Shown piece after piece: positions 52,845 through 61,583 of a stretch of 63,263 bases of DNA. Positions within the stretch are counted from its first letter, which is position 1, and each line of letters begins with the position of its first letter. Position numbers and translations under genes: made by a program. The notes under the pieces were generated by a model that saw nothing but the letters and a program-made list of their open reading frames with translations, was not told the origin of the DNA and did not search any database. Location: the NCBI GenBank assembly GCA_017445025.1, contig JAFSVJ010000006.1, positions 1-63,263 of the forward strand, in the 5' to 3' direction. The stretch comes from Abditibacteriota bacterium (GTDB taxonomy: Bacteria; Armatimonadota; UBA5829).

Positions 52845-55800
52845 TTAGCTGAAAAGGTCTTTTTCTCTGTTTTCAAGGGCTATGATAACATTCTTGTTTA
52901 TCTTGGAAGCCTTTATTGTATTGTCCTTGCAATACTCCTTATACAAATCAAGTAAATTCTCTATGTCATTGACATCGTTTAAATTAACAAGGCTTTTCAT
53001 ATCTCTTATAGACACTATTTCGGTATCTTTAATCAAATCATGCAAAGCTTTTGTCTCTTTTAAATAATTCCTTATAAAATCCGGTTTCCTTGAAAGCAAA
53101 CCTTTCAAATTATTGAGAGCCTTTGCATGAGTGGAATTGGGCTGTATCTTGGGAGGCAAATTCACATCCTTTAAGAAATAATCTCTTAACTTTCCATATC
53201 TGTCCCAAGAAAAAATATCTTTATTAAAAATATCCTTCTCATCATATTCACACTTTACAGAATCGTAAACCTCTTCTAAAGTTATGGTTGTAGGCTCTCC
53301 GTTCTCGTCAAAAGTTATGGGAATAAGTCTTGAAGTAAAAGCAAACATAAACATTTCATCTCTTTTATATTCTTTGCTTGACTTAATAAACTTCTTATGA
53401 GACCTTATTTTGTCTATAACTTCCGGATGGTCCTTCTTTATCTTTTCATAATCTTCTTTAACAATGGTTTCAAAACTTTTGGCACTGTCATCGTCTACAC
53501 TGTTTAACTTTTTCCACAAACCGGAACTTGTGGGATTTTCCTTATCCGTAAAGATTTGAGCGTCTTCTCCCAAAGCGTTGTGAATCAACATCATTTTATT
53601 TTCGGCTATGGCTTGAATATGGGTTATTTTCTCTCCCAATTCCGTAGGGAAGAAATTATAAATATAGAGGTTCTCAAATACCTTTTGACCTATTCTGTTT
53701 ATTCTACCCACCCTTTGAATAACTCGCACCGGGTTCCAAGGTATATCGTAATTTATAATCGTATCCGCCCTGTTAAGGTTTAAACCTTCACTTATAACAT
53801 CAGTTCCTATAAGTATTTGATACTCATTCTCTTGCTCTTCTCTTTTTACAGAGGCGTCAAATTCTTTTCGTATACTCTTTAATTTGGAACTGTTTACAGA
53901 GTTATAGGCATACATTATTTTATCTTTAAAACCGGAACTTGCCTCTAATTTGTTTCTTAAATATACAACTGTATCTTTATATTCGGAAATAACCAATATT
54001 TTCCCTTTTCTCTTTTCACCGAGAACTTTGATAAGTTCGTCAAACTTGGGATCTGATTTTGTAAGTCCCAAATTCTCAAGCTCTGTTAATATGTTTTCAA
54101 AAAGTTTTATATCTTTACATATATCAAATAAAAATTCATGTCTTCTATATAGTGTGGATAAATCATAAATTTGATTTTGTCTTTTGGATCTTGTCTTGTT
54201 ATGCTCTCTTATATATTCATATATGTCCGGAATGTCTTCGTCTTCTTCCAAAGCCTCAAAATAGGTTTCAATATATGAATTGTCCAAAGTATATTTGTTT
54301 GTGACCTTAATACTTCCGGTATATTTTCTGAAAGATTCAATATTATCATAAGTTAAAAGCTTTTCTACATCAAAGCCCAAATATTCTAACTTTCTCCTAT
54401 GATATTTGACCATATTATCAAGGGTTAATCTAAAACTCTCAAAACAACTCTCAAACCTTTTTATAAGCAAACTGCGAACAAATTTTACTATGTTAATCTG
54501 AGTCGCTAAGTTCTCTTTGTCTTTCTTTTCTATTGTTATATAGTCTTCCGGAATATAGGATGCACCGATAAAATGGGCTCCCTTTGCATTTTCAAGATTA
54601 AAATATTCACTTATAACTTTATCATAAAATTCTGATTGCTCTTTTGTTAAATAATAATATTTAGGCACAGGAGGATTTATCTTAGATATGTTTTTAATTG
54701 CCTCTTCATATCTCTTGGTGTTTAAATCAAGTCTGTTTCGCCTAATAATAACGGGACGGATCAATTCTTTAACCACTTTATAAATTCTGTTTTGCTCTGC
54801 CCGAACGTCTACCATATTAACGGCTTTTGCTCTCTTGTTAAAATAATTATTATATAATCTAATCCCTCTCTCTTCATTTTTGAAACGACTTATATTAAAG
54901 AGTATATTTAGCTTTTTTGAATAACCGTTCATTTCCACGGAAAGATTTCCGTCTTTTGCCAAGGGGGTGTCGTTGGTATCTTCTATAAACAACTTTAAAA
55001 GAGATAACATATCACTGACATTGTTATTAAAAGGAGTGGCTGTCAAAAGTATAATATTTGACTTATTTCCTTCAGAGTCCCTATGGTGACAAATACTATA
55101 TATTTGATCATAACTGTCATTGGTTCGGTTTCTGTATTTGTGTGCCTCGTCTATAACTATTACCTGAGGCTCGTTTCTTAAAACATAGGCTTCCGCATCG
55201 TCCAATTTTCCTTGAGAAAAAATCTTATAATTTATCTCAAAATCATCAAGATATGAAGCCCAACCGTCCTGTAAGCTTGGGGGACAAATTACACAAACTC
55301 TTTTCTTCATTTTATGTAGGAGCATAGAGGTAATAACACTCTTTCCAAGTCCCACAACATCGGCTATAATTACACCGTTATAAGTCTTTATTATCTTATA
55401 GGCTTGTTCCACTGCGTCCAACTGATAATTGAAAAGCTTATAATTATATTTTTCCATTAAATCTTTTAAATCATCGGTGGCTTCTGCCTCTACATAATCA
55501 TTGAGATATAAATGACACACAAGAGCAAAAGTCTCATAAGGAGAGTAAATGTAATTGTTTTGAGAAAGTTTGATTATTTCTACAAATTCTTCGGTCACAT
55601 CTTTTGATGTGTCCCATAACTCATTAAAAAAAGCTTGAGCCTTATCTACCAATTCTTTTGTGGGTATTTCAACATTGAATTCGTTCTGCTCATTGAGGCC
55701 TTTTTTTGTCAAATTTGAAGAACCGGTTATCATAATATTTCTGATAGCTTGGTCTTCTTTAAGATTAAAAAGGTATAATTTGGAATGGTTAGGGTCTTTA

Positions 55801-56177
55801 GTCTTTCTGATTTCAATTCTACCGTTTTCAAGAAAATATTCAAACAATTCCAAAACAGACAGAGAATCAAGATTATCAAATTCGGCATGACTTCTTATAT
55901 TATTAAAAGATGTATCAATATCTTCTAATATGGTTTTCCTATCATTTGCCAAAGACTCTGCCTCAAATAAAACTCCGGAAGAAGTTTTGTCTATCTTTAA
56001 ACCTACCAATAGTTTTAAATTTAAATTAGGATTTTCTTTCATTGTTTCACATATTTCACCCAAACCGTTGAAATATACAAAACCTACCAAAATATCAACA
56101 CCCTCTGAAAGGTGACATAAATTATGTAATCTGTCTCTTAAATTATTAATCCCTGAATTGGTGATAAAACTTTCCAT
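52845..56177 (-). CDS. PLD-nuclease/SNF2-family helicase fusion
   Basis: This 1110-residue protein has residues ~1-185 as a phospholipase D-type nuclease domain with one HKD-like motif: H-S-K-L-Y-L-F near residue 130 and GSSNLTKKGLNEQNE near residue 152, so it should work as a dimer. A SNF2/DEAD helicase core follows: Walker A DVVGLGKSV (near residue 276), DEAH in VIDEAHKYRNR (near residue 342), LLTATPFNNN, and in lobe two GTDVISEGLNL and RVGRINRIGQ (near residue 824). Such proteins pair with large adenine methyltransferases in DISARM-related and other restriction-like loci. Here it precedes the methyltransferase by 216 bases of repeat DNA. It is probably the translocating and cutting arm. 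Confidence 0.88.
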   Translation of the reverse strand: MESFITNSGINNLRDRLHNLCHLSEGVDILVGFVYFNGLGEICETMKENPNLNLKLLVGLKIDKTSSGVLFEAESLANDRKTILEDIDTSFNNIRSHAEFDNLDSLSVLELFEYFLENGRIEIRKTKDPNHSKLYLFNLKEDQAIRNIMITGSSNLTKKGLNEQNEFNVEIPTKELVDKAQAFFNELWDTSKDVTEEFVEIIKLSQNNYIYSPYETFALVCHLYLNDYVEAEATDDLKDLMEKYNYKLFNYQLDAVEQAYKIIKTYNGVIIADVVGLGKSVITSMLLHKMKKRVCVICPPSLQDGWASYLDDFEINYKIFSQGKLDDAEAYVLRNEPQVIVIDEAHKYRNRTNDSYDQIYSICHHRDSEGNKSNIILLTATPFNNNVSDMLSLLKLFIEDTNDTPLAKDGNLSVEMNGYSKKLNILFNISRFKNEERGIRLYNNYFNKRAKAVNMVDVRAEQNRIYKVVKELIRPVIIRRNRLDLNTKRYEEAIKNISKINPPVPKYYYLTKEQSEFYDKVISEYFNLENAKGAHFIGASYIPEDYITIEKKDKENLATQINIVKFVRSLLIKRFESCFESFRLTLDNMVKYHRRKLEYLGFDVEKLLTYDNIESFRKYTGSIKVTNKYTLDNSYIETYFEALEEDEDIPDIYEYIREHNKTRSKRQNQIYDLSTLYRRHEFLFDICKDIKLFENILTELENLGLTKSDPKFDELIKVLGEKRKGKILVISEYKDTVVYLRNKLEASSGFKDKIMYAYNSVNSSKLKSIRKEFDASVKREEQENEYQILIGTDVISEGLNLNRADTIINYDIPWNPVRVIQRVGRINRIGQKVFENLYIYNFFPTELGEKITHIQAIAENKMMLIHNALGEDAQIFTDKENPTSSGLWKKLNSVDDDSAKSFETIVKEDYEKIKKDHPEVIDKIRSHKKFIKSSKEYKRDEMFMFAFTSRLIPITFDENGEPTTITLEEVYDSVKCEYDEKDIFNKDIFSWDRYGKLRDYFLKDVNLPPKIQPNSTHAKALNNLKGLLSRKPDFIRNYLKETKALHDLIKDTEIVSIRDMKSLVNLNDVNDIENLLDLYKEYCKDNTIKASKINKNVIIALENREKDLFS

Positions 56178-56279
56178 ATTATTTCCTATATTATAACAAT
56201 TTACACGAATAAAAATATCTTTACAGTTATATTATACCACAAATATATAGATTTTAAAAGTTTTAAATGTCTTAAAAAT

Positions 56280-56322
56280 GGAACAAGAACTTGTCAAGGG
56301 GGGAGAGGCAAGTCCTTGTTCC
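56280..56322 (-). terminator. Long hairpin between the RelE-like and helicase genes
   Basis: The 14-bp arms GGAACAAGAACTTG / CAAGTCCTTGTTCC pair with one mismatch around a 15-base G-rich loop (C-rich on the minus strand). ATTTTT follows on the minus strand. It is compatible with a terminator of the upstream gene (stop at 56337) or an operator ahead of the helicase gene. Confidence 0.6.
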
Positions 56323-56336
56323 CGGGGGTGGAAAAA

Positions 56337-56966
56337 CTATATTTTTCTCTCATATAAACCTTGGTCATATATGTTATAGTCTTTTACAACTATTCTTCTT
56401 AAAATCTTATATGACTTTTGGTCTATATCATGACCAAGTTTGCAGAAGGCACCATAGGTGTTTATAGCACGGACGGTTGCGATTTGGGTTTCATTTAATC
56501 CCATTTTCTTAAAATGTCTGTCTTGAAAACTTTCAAAAAAATAAGGCTTTACAACATTATTATAACTATAGGAAGCGGTTTCAAAACTACAAGGAGATTT
56601 TTCTAAGCTCTCTTTTTCTTCCACAGGTTCCGTTTTGGGAGGGGTGATAAATTCAATTAAACTGTCATTTGCTCCCTTAAAATTATTGGCAAAATCTATG
56701 GCACAATCGTGTTTGTCAACACAACGAAAGATAGTTGTATCATCAGTTTCTTGAAAAATAATCCTTATGTTTCTGTTTACTCTTATAGAATATAAATCAT
56801 GTTCCCTGTTTAATATTTCTTTATTAAAACCGGAGGGTAAAGTGTTATCTTTTTGATGATTAATATACTTTTTTATTTGATCGTATATCTTCTTCTTATA
56901 GCAGGTGTGGAAAAGCTTATGCTTCTCCACCATATCTATAAACTTTTGTGTTCTGTAGTAGGTCAT
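56337..56966 (-). CDS. RelE-like module of the UvrD-associated type, without helicase
   Basis: This is a 209-residue protein. Residues ~1-100 have the RelE/ParE-like fold: a helical start, LPSGFNKEILN, then DLYSIRVNRNIRIIFQE and FRCVDKHDCAIDFA, where the D-K-H-D-x-A end resembles the V-D-H-H-D-x-A motif. After an acidic linker, residues ~150-200 (MGLNETQIATVRAINTYGAFCKLGHDIDQKSYKILRRI) resemble the connector that, in other bacteria, leads into a superfamily I UvrD-like helicase. Here the chain stops at that point. It may be a stand-alone accessory of the adjacent restriction-like operon or a remnant of a larger protein. No antitoxin gene is adjacent. The ribosome binding site is AAGGAG. Confidence 0.6.
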   Translation of the reverse strand: MTYYRTQKFIDMVEKHKLFHTCYKKKIYDQIKKYINHQKDNTLPSGFNKEILNREHDLYSIRVNRNIRIIFQETDDTTIFRCVDKHDCAIDFANNFKGANDSLIEFITPPKTEPVEEKESLEKSPCSFETASYSYNNVVKPYFFESFQDRHFKKMGLNETQIATVRAINTYGAFCKLGHDIDQKSYKILRRIVVKDYNIYDQGLYERKI

Positions 56967-57006
56967 CTCTTATCTCCTTATCCATACGAAAGAAAACTTT
57001 CAATGT

Positions 57007-57408
57007 CTAAGGATAGATCTTTATCACCATAAATTTCGTGGAGCTTAGCCCGAAAGTATCTTCATACAATTCATCCCTTTTAGGACGGGGGTTAAATTCA
57101 TTCTCGTAAGCTCTTATCTTTTGAGGATTATACATATAAAACAAAAGTTCGATAAATTTATTAAATTTGATGTATTCTCTTCTAAATGAAATATTAGAAG
57201 TAAAGAGAGGACCGCCAAATTGAAGGTTCGATGTAGATAACATATAAGGGTTGTTGTTCGCTTTTAAGAAATTGATTATCTCAATAATTAGGGTTTCAAA
57301 AGCCTCATTGGGAAATTGTGGAGTGCAACAATTAAAAATCGTTACCCGACTTGCTTTTGAAACAAGCATTTCGTTTTTTGTTAAGTATTTGGGTTGTTGA
57401 TAGTTCAT
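57007..57408 (-). CDS. Hypothetical protein at the edge of the defence-like island
   Basis: The 133-residue form starts at the ATG at 57406-57408, with AAGGA ten bases upstream. A GTG at 57444 or an ATG at 57429 would add 12 or 7 residues. I do not recognise a family. The protein is soluble, contains one CC pair (IFNCCTPQFPNEAFETLI), a FGGPLFTSN strand and YIKFNKFIELLFYMYNPQKIRAYENEF. It lies 40 bases upstream of the RelE-like gene in the same direction, so the two probably share a message. Confidence 0.55.
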   Translation of the reverse strand: MNYQQPKYLTKNEMLVSKASRVTIFNCCTPQFPNEAFETLIIEIINFLKANNNPYMLSTSNLQFGGPLFTSNISFRREYIKFNKFIELLFYMYNPQKIRAYENEFNPRPKRDELYEDTFGLSSTKFMVIKIYP

Positions 57409-57640
57409 GATGTTTTTATCCTTTCTCATTCTTTCTTTTGACACTTATATTATACCACAAAATCAGAAAAAAGTTCCCATAATAAAAAGAATTTTTTTAG
57501 AGGAAATTTTTCTGTCAAAGAAATGCGACAGAAGGAAGGGAAAATCAAAAATCAAGAATCAAAAATCAAAATCGTGGAGCTTCGCTCCACCTTGGTGGGC
57601 GTCTAAATTTCAAACGGGCTTCTACAAAGTTTTAGAATTC

Positions 57641-57704
57641 CATCCCCCCGTCAGTTACCGTTGGCAACTGCCACCCCCCACAATCAGAGATTGTAGGGGG
57701 ACAG
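57641..57704 (-). repeat. Double-hairpin G/C-run repeat, copy 6
   Basis: Reverse orientation. CATCCCCCCGTCAGTT, an imperfect hairpin around ACCGTTGG, then CCACCCCCCACAATC-AGA-GATTGTAGGGGGAC. An identical unit follows at 57807-57870. Confidence 0.85.
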
Positions 57705-57806
57705 AATGTTAACCAAAGCCAACCTTAAATTTTAGAGCCCGCCAACATAGGTGGTGCGAAGCACCACAATTTTGATTTTCTATTTTTGATTTTTGATTTT
57801 AATTTT

Positions 57807-57870
57807 CATCCCCCCGTCAGTTACCGTTGGCAACTGCCACCCCCCACAATCAGAGATTGTAGGGGGACAG
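57807..57870 (-). repeat. Double-hairpin G/C-run repeat, copy 7
   Basis: Same sequence and orientation as 57641-57704. It is the head of the second 166-bp tandem unit. Confidence 0.85.
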
Positions 57871-58087
57871 AATGTTAACCAAAGCCAACCTTAAATTTTA
57901 GAGCCCACCAACATAGGTGGTGCGAAGCACCACGATTTTCTGCTTTATGCCTTGAAAATTAAATAACGGCCCCCCCACGGGAAAATCAAAGATTTTCCTC
58001 GTAGCCCCCCTAAAGGGGGTTCATTGAATTAAATTTGCATACTTGCAAATTTGTTTTGTGTTTTGTGATTTGTGATTTGAAAAAAAC

Positions 58088-59263
58088 CTATTTTTCCTTT
58101 TCTGTCCTAATTAAAGTTGAGAAGATGAAAAGTAATGCCATAACCAGAATTGGGACTATGCATATACCATATACCACACCGAATCTATCAGCATTTATTC
58201 CTATCAAAGCGGGGAAGAAGGCACCACCTATATATCCACCACCAAATAATATGCTCGTCACCGCTCCTGAGTGTCTCGGGAACTTCTCCGTTCCCATTCC
58301 CAATATGGTTCCGAACACGGGACCGAGGAAAAATCCTACCCAAAAGCTACCCACATAAGCCACGGGGATTATTTTCACATACCAAACAATCCAACAGACA
58401 ATAACTGCCACAACTGAGGCTATAACCATTTTTTCTCTTTCTAATCTCTTTGACAATATACCAAAAACCAAAGACCCCAAAGTCAAACCTAACCAAAATA
58501 TGCCCACACTCTGTGTTGCCACGTCACCGTCCATTCCAAATACATCTTCATAATATACACTTACCCACTCGGAAAAACCGGACTCCACACCCATATATAA
58601 CATCAAACAAAGCAATATACCCAATATCCATTTATCTCTTAAAAGCATAATCCAAGGGGTTCTTTGGACCTTGTCCTCCGTCAAAGCTGAAGGCTTCTCT
58701 TGATTTCTCAACAGGCACAATGCCACCACAATCGCTCCACACAAAGCCACAGATGCCACAGTCAAAAATGCTCCCCTATAACCGCCCAAATATCTCATAA
58801 AAAAACCTGAGATTACAGGTCCGGAAAAAGCACCGAAACCAAAGGCTGTTTGGTTGAAATTCATCATGGTGTTTCGCCTTTTGCCTTTCCATGTATCACC
58901 AATATATCCTGTGACACAAGTTTCACAAGCTCCTCCCCCAAGGCCAATACATGCCATAGCAACCATTCCCAACAGGAGATTCTTTGTCCAAGGTAAAATC
59001 AAAGAACCTACAATAATCACAACAGTCCCCAAACATATTATGGGCAACTTCCCCTTCTTATCTCCGACAGAACCCATTAAAACAGATGCAAAGAAAAAAC
59101 CCAAATAAAGAAACATAAACATAACGCTCATTTGAGTTTTTGAGATGCTAAAAACATTACATATCTCACTGTTACAGGAATGAGTGGAAGTCAATGCGGC
59201 ACCGTAACTGTATAAACATATCAAAGCACTTAAACTTGAAATTATCTTAAATCTTCTCGTCAT
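58088..59263 (-). CDS. Major facilitator superfamily transporter
   Basis: This is a 391-residue membrane protein with about twelve hydrophobic helices. The loop 2-3 signature is GSVGDKKGKLP near residue 65, and GLGGGACETCVTGYIGDTWKGKRR follows near residue 107. The second half starts after a charged loop (NQEKPSALTEDKVQRTP, ~190). The G-x-x-G-N-F-N-Q-like segment (MMNFNQTAFGFGAFSGPVI) resembles fucose/glucose-type MFS carriers such as FucP. The substrate is probably a sugar or related small molecule. It stands alone between two repeat-filled gaps; no promoter is obvious. Confidence 0.85.
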   Translation of the reverse strand: MTRRFKIISSLSALICLYSYGAALTSTHSCNSEICNVFSISKTQMSVMFMFLYLGFFFASVLMGSVGDKKGKLPIICLGTVVIIVGSLILPWTKNLLLGMVAMACIGLGGGACETCVTGYIGDTWKGKRRNTMMNFNQTAFGFGAFSGPVISGFFMRYLGGYRGAFLTVASVALCGAIVVALCLLRNQEKPSALTEDKVQRTPWIMLLRDKWILGILLCLMLYMGVESGFSEWVSVYYEDVFGMDGDVATQSVGIFWLGLTLGSLVFGILSKRLEREKMVIASVVAVIVCWIVWYVKIIPVAYVGSFWVGFFLGPVFGTILGMGTEKFPRHSGAVTSILFGGGYIGGAFFPALIGINADRFGVVYGICIVPILVMALLFIFSTLIRTEKEK

Positions 59264-59749
59264 TATATTTTTTCTCTTATGAATGTTATATAATTAAATA
59301 AAATCCCAAATGTCTAGTCAAAAATCTTTAGTGATAAAGATTTTTGCCATAGGGAACGAAAAATCGTAGATTTTCCGGCTCTTGCTAAAAACGACAAGCA
59401 GTTGTCGTTTTTACAAAAAAGCTTTGCTTATTTCTCACCCCTAAAAGTTTTCGCTATTCGCTCAACTTTTTGGGGACCCCGAGATTGCCGCAATTCAACC
59501 CAAAAAGTTTCGGACGGCCCCCCACGGTCGCTTCGCTCCTAATTCCATCCCCCCGTCAGTCCTTCGGACTGCCACCCCCCAAGCTTCGGTTAGGGGGACA
59601 GAATTTTTAGGGGGTTCATTGATAGAAAAGCGAAACTTTTCGGGAGCCCTTGGGTTGTTTTCGCTATTCGCAGGGCTTTTTGGGGACCCCGAGATTGCCG
59701 CAATTCAACTCGAAAATCCCTGATTTTCGGTCCTTTGGTATTTTATTTA
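59264..59749. repeat. Repeat mosaic with double-hairpin copy 8
   Basis: No gene is seen. The stretch contains AAAAATC / GATTTTT pairs near 59325, AACGACAAG-CAGTTG-TCGTT (59389-59410), GCTTATTTCTCACCCCTAAA (59426-59445, reverse complement of a segment at 45079-45098), CCCCTAAAAGTT..AACTTTTTGGGG, the double-hairpin element at 59543-59602 in reverse orientation (stem CAGTCC-TTC-GGACTG) and a second TTTTTGGGGACCCCGAGATT block at 59679-59698. Confidence 0.75.
59543..59602 (-). repeat. Double-hairpin G/C-run repeat, copy 8
   Basis: TTCCATCCCCCCGT, stem CAGTCC-TTC-GGACTG, CCACCCCCCAAGC-TTCG-GTTAGGGGGAC. The CAGTCC/GGACTG stem replaces CAGTTGC/GCAACTG of other copies with both arms changed together. 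Confidence 0.85.
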
Positions 59750-61570
59750 TCATTTATTTTTATTTTCACGAAATTCATTTAGTCGCTCTTTTTCTGTTAA
59801 CAGTCTTTTTCTAAAACGGAGGGCGTCGGGAGTCACTTCCAAAAGTTCGTCCTCTGCTATAAAACCTAATGCGGCTTCAAGTAAAAATTTCTTAGCCGGG
59901 GTTATCAAGACTGTTGCGTCTTCCGTAGAGCTTCGCATATTGGTAGCATGTTTGGCTTTAACAATATTCACCACCATATCATTACTCTTGGCGTTCTCAC
60001 CCACAACTTGACCTTCATACACCTCGTCACCGGGGCTTACAAACAAGGTGGCTCTCTCTTGCAAAGGAGCTATAGAATAAGCTGTGGCTCGTCCCGTCTC
60101 CTTGGCAATTATAGACCCTCTGTGTCTGGTTTCTATATCTCCCTTATAAGGCTCATCCCCTTTAAACAATCTTGACATTATGCCATAACCCTTAGTAAGG
60201 GTCATAAAATCACTTCTAAAACCTATCAAACCTCTTGTGGGAACGTCAAAAACTATCCTGTTCATTCCCGCTTCGTCTTTTCCCATATCCACTATTTCAC
60301 CCCGTCTCTTAGATAATTCCTCAATAACAGAGCCCATATATTCGTCTGCCACATCTATTGTCACTGTCTCTATAGGTTCATACTTAACCCCATTCTTTTC
60401 CTTTATTATGGCTGTGGGTTTGGAAACACAGACCTCATAGCCTTCCCTTCTCATCTGTTCCAACAAAATAGCAAATTGCAACTCACCTCTACCTGAAACT
60501 ATAAGGGTGTCCGGTTGCTCTGTCTCCTCAACATCTATACTAACATTTGTCAAGCTCTCCTTGGTCAGTCTGGCAAGGAGATTTCTCATTGTAAGAAACT
60601 TTCCGCTTCTGCCTGCCCAAGGGCCCGAATTGACTATAAACTCCATCTTAACCGTAGGCTCATCCACCTCTATTCTCGGAAGAGCTTCTTGACACTCCGG
60701 GGAGGTTATGGTATCCCCTATTTCCACGTCATGCTCACCGGATAGCATTACTATTTCCCCGGCTTCAACTTTTTCTGTATTTACTTGTTTAAGTCCTTCA
60801 TATATATTTAATCTTGTCAAGGTAAAATTCTTTGTCTCTCCGTCTCGCTTTATAACACAGAGATTGTCCTTTAAATTAACCTCTCCTCTTAAAACCTTTC
60901 CGCCAAAGAGCCTTCCCACGTGGTCGTCATAGCCCAAACTTGTCACCAACATTTGAAAGGGGCCTTCCTCCACTTTTGGTGCGGGGATTTCCTTTATAAT
61001 CAATTTAAACAAAGGGTCAATATCCTTCATCTCTTCCTTAGGATCATTACCTGCCAAGCCTTGAACTCCGGAAGCGAAAATATACGGAAAATCTAAATAT
61101 TCCTCAGGGCAATTAAGCTCAATAAACAGGTCCAAGACCTCGTCCACCACTTCCCAACTTCGCTCGCCCGGTTTATCTATCTTGTTTATAACAACAATGG
61201 GCTTTATATTCTGTTCAAGGGCTTTCTTGAGAACAAAACGTGTCTGAGGCATAGGGCCCTCAAAAGCATCTACCAACAACAAAACTCCGTCCACAGAGGA
61301 CAGAACTCTCTCCACCTCACCGCCAAAATCTGAGTGGCCCGGAGTGTCAACAATATTTATCTTTATACCATCATAATGAACGGAAGTGACCTTTGACAAA
61401 ATAGTAATACCCTTTTCCCTCTCCAAATCCCCCTGATCCATTATTCGCTCGCCCACGTTTTCGTTACTTCTAAAAGTTCCGCTTTGTTTTAGGAGTTCGT
61501 CCACCAAGGTGGTTTTTCCGTGGTCAACATGAGCAATTATGGCTATGTTTCTAATATCTTATCTTATCAT
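59750..61570 (-). CDS. typA: Translational GTPase TypA/BipA, with in-frame stop at codon 4
   Basis: Translation GTPase TypA. The frame is open from 61558 down to the stop at 59750 and contains P-loop [10 protein letters not shown]2 EKGITI, G3 DTPGHSDF, G4 NKID, and the EF-G-like domains III/V and TypA C-terminal domain ([33 protein letters not shown]). The canonical N-terminus [21 protein letters not shown] is present from the ATG at 61568-61570, which has SD AGGAAG six bases upstream. However, codon 4, normally Glu (GAA), reads TAA (61559-61561). A TTG at 61507 would remove the P-loop and cannot make a working GTPase. Either the assembly has an error, translation restarts at a non-standard codon such as ATT directly after the stop, or the gene is broken. 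It follows the radical SAM gene by 13 bases. Confidence 0.85.
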
Positions 61571-61583
61571 CTGTGACTTCCTA

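Larger units (their letters stand above)
57445..58087. repeat. Intergenic repeat array with a 166-bp tandem duplication
   Basis: No gene is seen in 643 bases. GATTTTT/AAAAATC heptamers and the hairpin GTGGAGC-TTC-GCTCCAC (57573-57589) come first. Then two tandem units start at 57641 and 57807 (period 166, nearly identical over ~130 bases). Each unit has the double-hairpin element, then AACCAAAGCCAACCTTAAAT, GAGCCC, and the hairpin GTGGTGC-GAA-GCACCAC. Further right are GGAAAATC / GATTTTCC (57979-57998), CCCCCCTAAAGGGGG and AAATTTGC / GCAAATTT (58031-58052). Confidence 0.85.

Noticed and set aside
56337..56966. Classical toxin-antitoxin pair
   Set aside because: No antitoxin-like gene is adjacent; the protein is twice the size of a RelE toxin and carries a helicase-linker-like tail. 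The upstream gene at 57007 does not resemble an antitoxin.
47659..57408. Canonical DISARM or BREX
   Set aside because: DISARM drmA, drmB and separate drmC are missing; BREX brxC, pglZ and brxA/B are missing. Only a relationship through helicase, PLD and methyltransferase families is supported.
57641..57941. Tandem repeats that might be a CRISPR array
   Set aside because: Only two 166-bp units of near-identical sequence; no short repeats with unique spacers, and no cas genes nearby.
61505..61507. TTG at 61507 as the true typA start
   Set aside because: It would delete the P-loop AHVDHGKTT and most of the GTPase core; the upstream in-frame sequence matches the canonical N-terminus.
61559..61561. 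Alternative genetic code reading TAA as an amino acid
   Set aside because: Many genes here end in TAA with terminators directly after them, and no other gene needs TAA read-through.
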